Source of the DNA: an uncultured Oscillospiraceae bacterium
GTDB lineage: Bacteria; Bacillota; Clostridia; Oscillospirales; Oscillospiraceae
DNA: 64,000 nucleotides
NCBI GenBank assembly: GCA_934567355.1
Contig: CAKTJC010000003.1
Span: 71,251 to 135,250 of the forward strand
Direction: 5' to 3'
The translations under genes and the position numbers were made by a program. Position 1 is the first letter of the stretch. Every line of letters begins with the position of its first letter. A model generated the notes under the pieces. That model made no database searches and was not told the origin of the DNA. It worked only from the letters and a program-made list of their open reading frames with translations. Below are positions 59,623 to 64,000 of this stretch, one piece after another.

Positions 59623-59667
59623 GCAAACAATAATTAGAGTGCCAGTCTACGAAAAGAGGAATCTGCC

Positions 59668-60927
59668 ATGGAAAATTTGTCGGGAAAAACCGTGATCTTG
59701 GGCGTCACCGGCGGAATTGCCGCCTATAAGATGGCAAACGTAGCCAGCGCCCTGCGCAAGAGCGGGGCGGAGGTCCACTGCATCCTTACGAAGAACGCCA
59801 CCAATTTCATCACCCCCCTGACCTTCGAGACCCTGACGAACAACCGCTGCATCGTGGATACCTTCGACCGCAATTTCCAGTACGACGTTGCCCATGTGTC
59901 CCTGGCCAAGGCGGCGGACCTGATCCTCATCGCCCCGGCCACCGCCAATGTGATCGCCAAGCTTGCCCACGGCCTGGCGGACGATATGCTCACCACCACC
60001 GTCCTCGCTGCCCGCTGCCCCAAGCTCATTGCCCCGGCCATGAACACCGCCATGCTGGAAAACCCCGCCACCCAGGAAAATCTGCAGACCCTGATGCGCT
60101 ACGGCATGCACATCATCCAGCCCGCCGTGGGGATGCTGGCGTGCAAGGATGTGGGCAGCGGCAAGCTCCCGGAGCCGGAAACGCTGGTGGAAGAAATTAA
60201 CCGTGTGCTGGCGCGGCAGAAGGATATGGCAGGGCTGCACGTCACCGTCACTGCGGGGCCGACCCAGGAGGCGCTGGATCCGGTGCGCTTCCTGACCAAC
60301 CATTCCAGCGGAAAAATGGGCTACGCCATCGCCCGGGAGGCCATGCTGCGCGGCGCGGAGGTCACCCTGATCTCCGGTCCTGTGGCGCTGGAAGCCCCCA
60401 TGGGCGTCCGGCTGGTGCGCGTCACTACCGCCCGGGACATGCTGGAGGCGGTGCAGGCTGCCCTGCCTGGGACGGATATTCTCGTCAAGGCCGCCGCCGT
60501 GGCGGACTATCGCCCCGCCGCCGTGGCGGAGAACAAGCTGAAAAAGGGCGAGGGGGATATGTCCATCCCCTTGGAGCGCACGGCGGATATTCTCGCCTGG
60601 GTGGCGGAGCACCGGCATCCGGGGCTGTATGTGTGCGGCTTCTCCATGGAGACGGAGCACATGCTGGAAAACAGCCGCGCCAAGCTCCGGAAGAAGCACC
60701 TGGATATGATCGCCGCCAATAATCTCAAGACCCCCGGCGCAGGCTTCGCGGTGGAGACCAATGTGCTCACCCTCATCACCCCCGACGGCGTGACCGCGCT
60801 CCCCCTTATGCCCAAAGCCCAGGTCGCCCAGGCGCTCCTGACCGAGATTATTCGCCGCCGTTCGGCGTTATCCACAGACGAGCCTGTGGATAAGTCTGTG
60901 GAAAATGTGGATAACTCCTGGGGATAA
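59668..60927 (+). CDS. coaBC: Bifunctional phosphopantothenoylcysteine decarboxylase/synthase
   Basis: The 419-aa protein has the flavin-binding CoaC domain (GVTGGIAAYKMANVASAL, the His in DVAHVSLAKAAD, PAMNTAML) and the CoaB domain (VTAGPTQEALDPVRFLTNHSSGKMGYA, KAAAVADYRP). It makes 4'-phosphopantetheine from phosphopantothenate and Cys. ATG 59668 has the RBS AAGAGGA. The last 18 codons (LSTDEPVDKSVENVDNSWG) are not conserved family sequence; they encode a run of DnaA-box-like repeats. Confidence 0.94.
   Translation: MENLSGKTVILGVTGGIAAYKMANVASALRKSGAEVHCILTKNATNFITPLTFETLTNNRCIVDTFDRNFQYDVAHVSLAKAADLILIAPATANVIAKLAHGLADDMLTTTVLAARCPKLIAPAMNTAMLENPATQENLQTLMRYGMHIIQPAVGMLACKDVGSGKLPEPETLVEEINRVLARQKDMAGLHVTVTAGPTQEALDPVRFLTNHSSGKMGYAIAREAMLRGAEVTLISGPVALEAPMGVRLVRVTTARDMLEAVQAALPGTDILVKAAAVADYRPAAVAENKLKKGEGDMSIPLERTADILAWVAEHRHPGLYVCGFSMETEHMLENSRAKLRKKHLDMIAANNLKTPGAGFAVETNVLTLITPDGVTALPLMPKAQVAQALLTEIIRRRSALSTDEPVDKSVENVDNSWG
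60868..60914. other. Cluster of DnaA boxes at the 3' end of coaBC
   Basis: Within 47 bases there are three perfect matches to TTATNCACA: 60868-60876 (plus), 60885-60893 (minus) and 60906-60914 (minus). A fourth site with one mismatch, TGTGGAAAA, is at 60897-60905. They lie in the non-conserved tail codons of coaBC. A role in DnaA titration or a replication-linked control site is inferred. Confidence 0.6.
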
Positions 60928-60972
60928 CCCCCGCACCTTTCCCTCCCCTGTTCAGAATTTACTAGTCAAATA

Positions 60973-61012
60973 CCCCCGCCGTGTCTGAAAAATAGGCATG
61001 GCGGGGGCTTTT
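60973..61012 (+). terminator. Terminator of coaBC
   Basis: CCCCCGCC-GTG pairs with CAT-GGCGGGGG (60973-60983 with 60997-61007) and is followed by CTTTTG. Confidence 0.8.
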
Positions 61013-61082
61013 GTCGATACCGCAGGGGCATGGCGATGGGGTATAATGGCCGCATCCAAATCCAAAGGAAAGGAAAATCACC

Positions 61083-62435
61083 ATGTCACTGACCGAACAG
61101 ATCAAAAAGGTTTCTCTGCGCACCGCGTTTGGCTATCTGGAAAAGAATCCCGAGGAAAACGCCATCAAGCTCCTGGGCTGGGTGGATAAGCTGGCGGGCA
61201 CCGGGCCGGACAGCTTTGAGAGCCAGCGCGCCGCCGTCCGCCGGGTGCTGGAGGATCCCACCAACAATATGTATCAGCTCACCATGAACATCTTCCACGA
61301 GATCGACCCCGGTGTGCTGAAAGCGACCTTTGAGAATTTCTTCCTCAATGCCAACATCATCGGCTGGCCCATCCAGGAGGAGCACCGGAGGAAGTACGGC
61401 TGCAATATTCCCTGGGCAATCCTGCTGGATCCCACCTCCGCCTGCAATCTGCACTGCACCGGCTGCTGGGCGGCGGAATACGGCAACCGGCTGAACCTGA
61501 GCTTTGACGAGATCGATTCCATCATCACCCAGGGCAAGCAGCTGGGCGTCTATATGTACATCTACACCGGCGGCGAGCCCCTGGTGCGCAAGAAGGATCT
61601 GATCGCCATCTGCGAAAAGCACAGCGACTGCCAGTTCCTGTCCTTCACCAACGCCACCCTGATTGACGAGGCCTTTGCCGACGACATGCTCCGGGTGAAG
61701 AACTTCATCCCTGCCATCAGCGTGGAGGGCTTCGAAGAGGCCACCGACGGCCGCCGGGGCGAAGGCACCTATCAGAAGGTGGTCCAGGCCATGGCCATCC
61801 TGAAGCGGAAGCACCTGCCCTTCGGCCTGTCCTGCTGCTACACCAGCCAGAACCTGGACTCCATCAGCTCTCTGGAATTCATTGACCAGATGGTGCAGTG
61901 GGGTGCCAAGTTCGTGTGGTACTTCCACTATATGCCTGTGGGCAACGATGCCGTGCCGGAGCTGCTGCCCAATCCCCAGCAGCGGGAGTTTATGTACCAC
62001 CGCATCCGGGAAATCCGCTCCACCAAGCCCATCTTCGCCATGGACTTCCAGAACGACGGCGAGTATGTGGGCGGCTGTATCGCCGGTGGCCGCCGCTACC
62101 TGCATATCAACGCCAACGGCGACTGCGACCCCTGCGTATTCATCCACTATTCCGATGCCAATATCCGGAACATGCGCCTGCTGGAGGTGCTCCAATCTCC
62201 CCTGTTCATGGCCTATCACAACGGCCAGCCCTTCAATGAGAACCATCTGCGCCCCTGCCCCATGCTGGAAAATCCCGAGAAGCTGCGCCAAATGGTGCAG
62301 GAAACCGGTGCCCACTCCACAGACCTCCAGTCCCCGGAGACTGCCGATCACCTGTGCGACAAGTGCGAGGCCTACGCCAAGAACTGGCAGCCCACCGCCG
62401 ACCGCCTCTGGCAGTGCAGCTGCAAAAAGAAATGA
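61083..62435 (+). CDS. Radical SAM protein with SPASM-like C-terminus, function unknown
   Basis: The 450-aa protein has an approximately 100-residue helical N-terminus. The radical SAM core follows, with DPTSACNLHCTGCWAAEYG (ligands C-x3-C-x2-C) and YTGGEPLVRK. A SPASM-like region carries GGCIAGGRRYLHINANGDCDPC and CPMLENPEKL, and the end holds a Cys cluster (HLCDKCEAYA, WQCSCKKK). Such proteins modify peptides, lipids or cofactors; no precursor peptide or partner is adjacent. A TATAAT at 61042-61047 without a good -35 lies upstream. It is a lone gene between two terminators. Confidence 0.88.
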   Translation: MSLTEQIKKVSLRTAFGYLEKNPEENAIKLLGWVDKLAGTGPDSFESQRAAVRRVLEDPTNNMYQLTMNIFHEIDPGVLKATFENFFLNANIIGWPIQEEHRRKYGCNIPWAILLDPTSACNLHCTGCWAAEYGNRLNLSFDEIDSIITQGKQLGVYMYIYTGGEPLVRKKDLIAICEKHSDCQFLSFTNATLIDEAFADDMLRVKNFIPAISVEGFEEATDGRRGEGTYQKVVQAMAILKRKHLPFGLSCCYTSQNLDSISSLEFIDQMVQWGAKFVWYFHYMPVGNDAVPELLPNPQQREFMYHRIREIRSTKPIFAMDFQNDGEYVGGCIAGGRRYLHINANGDCDPCVFIHYSDANIRNMRLLEVLQSPLFMAYHNGQPFNENHLRPCPMLENPEKLRQMVQETGAHSTDLQSPETADHLCDKCEAYAKNWQPTADRLWQCSCKKK

Positions 62436-62453
62436 TCTGAGAAAAGAAAAAAC

Positions 62454-62488
62454 GCGCCTGCGGGAAAGAACCCGCAGGCGCAGTTTTT
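62454..62488. terminator. Terminator between the radical SAM gene and GH31
   Basis: A perfect 11-bp stem GCGCCTGCGGG/CCCGCAGGCGC (62454-62464 with 62471-62481) is followed by AGTTTTT. On the other strand it is preceded by a run of A, so it can stop both convergent genes. Confidence 0.92.
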
Positions 62489-64000
62489 AGAAGGTCACGG
62501 TAATATCTGCGGTGCCGGTCAGGTCAATGACGGGGGTGCCGCCCTCCATCCGGTAGGGGCGGTCCGCCGCTGTGGGCGTACCGGCGTTCATCAGTGCCAC
62601 CCGGCAGGGCTTTGCGCCCTCCACCCGGATGTGCCAGGTGCTGCCCCGGCGGCTGATGCGGGCGGTCAGCTCCGCCCGGTTGTCCCCGGAGTAGACGGTG
62701 GTCTGCGCCTGGGCGCCGTCCTGCAGGGCGTATGCCCGCAGCGTCACACCCGCAGCATAGTCGTAAACGGCGTCGTCGTCCCGGGAGCCCAGGGCGATGA
62801 TGCTGTTTTCCCTGACGTACAGGGGAATGCTCCGGTAGCCGTGCTTTTCCCGGTACCATCTGCCGCCCTGACGGGTCTCGCCGGTGAGCAGGCTGGTCCA
62901 GGTGCCGGCGGGCAGGTAGTATTCGGCTATGCCCTGGTCGCTGAAGACGGGAGCCACCAGCAGGCTGTCGCCCAGGAAATACTGCCGGGCGAGGTAGTCG
63001 CAGTTCCGGTCGTCCGGATATTCCAGCATCATGGCGCGCATCATGGGCACGCCGGTCTCGTGGGTCTCGATGGCATTGCGGTACAGGTACGGCATCAGCG
63101 AAGCCTTCAGCCGGGCAAAGAACCGCAGCACCTCCACCGCCTCCTCATCATAGTTCCAGGGCACCCGATAGGAGTCGGAGCCATGGAGCCGGGAGTGGGT
63201 GCTCAGCAGACCGAAGGCGCACCAGCGCTTGTATACGTCCGGGGTGGACTTGCTTTCAAAGCCGCCGATGTCGTGGCTCCAGAAGCCGAAGCCAGAGGTG
63301 CACAGGCTCAGCCCGCCCCGCAGGCTCTCCTCCATGGGCGCGTAGTCCGACCAGCAGTCGCCGCCCCAGTGCACGGGGAATTTCTGCCCGCCTGCCGTGG
63401 CGGCGCGGGCGAAGAGAATTGCTTCCTTCTCGCCCTTCTTCCCGGCAATTACATCGTGGATGGTCTTGTTGTAGAGGTAGGCATAGTAGTTGTGCATCTT
63501 CACCGGGTCGGAGCCGTCGTGATACACGCACTGCGTGGGGATCCGTTCGCCGAAGTCCGTCTTGAAGCAGTCCACACCCATATCCAGCAGCGCCTCCAGC
63601 TTGGAGGCGTACCACCGGCGGGCATCGGGATTGGTAAAGTCCACGATCGCCATGCCCGGCTGCCACATATCCCACTGCCACACGTCGCCGTTCGGGCGCT
63701 TGAGGAAATAGCCGCCCTCCACGCCTTCCCGGAAGATGGCGGATTCCTGCCCGATGTAGGGGTTGATCCACACGCAGATCTTCAGCCCCTTGTCATGCAG
63801 CCGCTTCAGCATGCCCACCGGGTCGGGGAATACCCGCTTGTCCCACAAAAAGTCGCACCAGGAGAATTCCCGCATCCAGAAGCAGTCGAAGTGGAATACC
63901 TTCAGGGGGATGCCCCGCTCCAGCATGCCGTCCACAAAGGAATTGACGGTGGCCTCGTCGTAATTGGTGGAGAAGGAGGTGCTCAGCCACAGTCCGAAGG
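62487..64000 (-). CDS. GH31 alpha-xylosidase, YicI-like (N-terminus outside window)
   Basis: The frame is open to the right edge, leaving 503 C-terminal residues of a protein usually about 770 long. YicI-type motifs are clear: FHFDCFWMREFSWCDF, ICVWINPYIGQES, the nucleophile Asp in CFKTDFGERIP, the acid/base region HWGGDCWSDY, and GFGFWSHDIGGFE. The Cys/Phe pattern of the CFKTDFGERIP segment marks alpha-xylosidases rather than alpha-glucosidases. It should release xylose from alpha-xylosides such as isoprimeverose derived from xyloglucan. The upstream gene context lies beyond the window. Confidence 0.93.
   Translation of the reverse strand, partial: FGLWLSTSFSTNYDEATVNSFVDGMLERGIPLKVFHFDCFWMREFSWCDFLWDKRVFPDPVGMLKRLHDKGLKICVWINPYIGQESAIFREGVEGGYFLKRPNGDVWQWDMWQPGMAIVDFTNPDARRWYASKLEALLDMGVDCFKTDFGERIPTQCVYHDGSDPVKMHNYYAYLYNKTIHDVIAGKKGEKEAILFARAATAGGQKFPVHWGGDCWSDYAPMEESLRGGLSLCTSGFGFWSHDIGGFESKSTPDVYKRWCAFGLLSTHSRLHGSDSYRVPWNYDEEAVEVLRFFARLKASLMPYLYRNAIETHETGVPMMRAMMLEYPDDRNCDYLARQYFLGDSLLVAPVFSDQGIAEYYLPAGTWTSLLTGETRQGGRWYREKHGYRSIPLYVRENSIIALGSRDDDAVYDYAAGVTLRAYALQDGAQAQTTVYSGDNRAELTARISRRGSTWHIRVEGAKPCRVALMNAGTPTAADRPYRMEGGTPVIDLTGTADITVTF

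Noticed and set aside
60868-60914. The DnaA boxes as the chromosomal origin
   Set aside because: dnaA, dnaN, rpmH or an AT-rich unwinding element are not nearby; the site lies within a metabolic gene.

Overview
The window looks like a chromosomal stretch of a GC-rich, spore-forming, anaerobic gut-type Clostridia, most likely Oscillospirales/Ruminococcaceae. This is an inference from the gene families present: SpoIIP, YesM/YesN two-component proteins, CUT1 sugar transporters with YesL, GH115/GH43/GH31 glycosidases, BMP-type nucleoside uptake, BspA-like leucine-rich repeats, and AGGAGG ribosome sites with TTGACA/TATAAT promoters. High GC produces many long antisense shadow ORFs, which are left out. 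No rRNA, tRNA or CRISPR array was recognised.

Region 1 (1-14236, all minus strand) is the most unusual part. One consensus promoter starts a run of tightly packed genes: an ECF sigma factor, an NHLM-type HlyD adaptor, a C39-peptidase ABC exporter, a second NHLM-type ABC protein, a STAS protein, a TIR-FHA-FHA protein, a leucine-rich-repeat lipoprotein, a PP2C phosphatase, and a membrane Ser/Thr kinase whose outer part is made of BspA repeats and runs off the left edge. It reads as a peptide or protein export machine joined to a Ser/Thr phospho-signalling circuit. No cargo gene is visible in the window.

Region 2 (14330-24424) is a glucuronoxylan-oligosaccharide locus. A CUT1 ABC transporter (binding protein and two permeases, minus) is divergent from an AraC regulator, YesL, a cytoplasmic GH115 alpha-glucuronidase and a GH43 enzyme (plus). 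It ends in a 140-bp palindromic element. Region 3 (24446-31340) is an oligopeptide ABC transporter divergent from an M24 peptidase. Region 4 (31635-37623) is a purine module: a guanine riboswitch, xpt, and a complete BMP/nucleoside ABC importer. Region 5 (37724-40692) holds a nucleotidyltransferase, an NSS symporter and a DUF1003 protein.

Region 6 (40728-45528) has a decayed LacI gene, a CD3324-type small regulator, and a sugar-binding lipoprotein / YesM kinase / YesN regulator triad with no transporter genes. Region 7 (45549-52996) is surface-protein and scrap territory: a 1148-aa Cys/His-repeat surface protein, an Ig-like membrane protein whose tail is duplicated as debris 1.4 kb downstream, a broken exonuclease III gene, and several families of palindromic repeats and MITE-like hairpins. 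Region 8 (52997-62488) is mostly housekeeping: queH, mtaB, an HPr-like protein without the catalytic His, a DUF2207 protein, spoIIP, tadA, coaX, coaBC (whose 3' end carries a cluster of DnaA boxes), and a radical SAM protein. The window ends inside a GH31 alpha-xylosidase on the minus strand.
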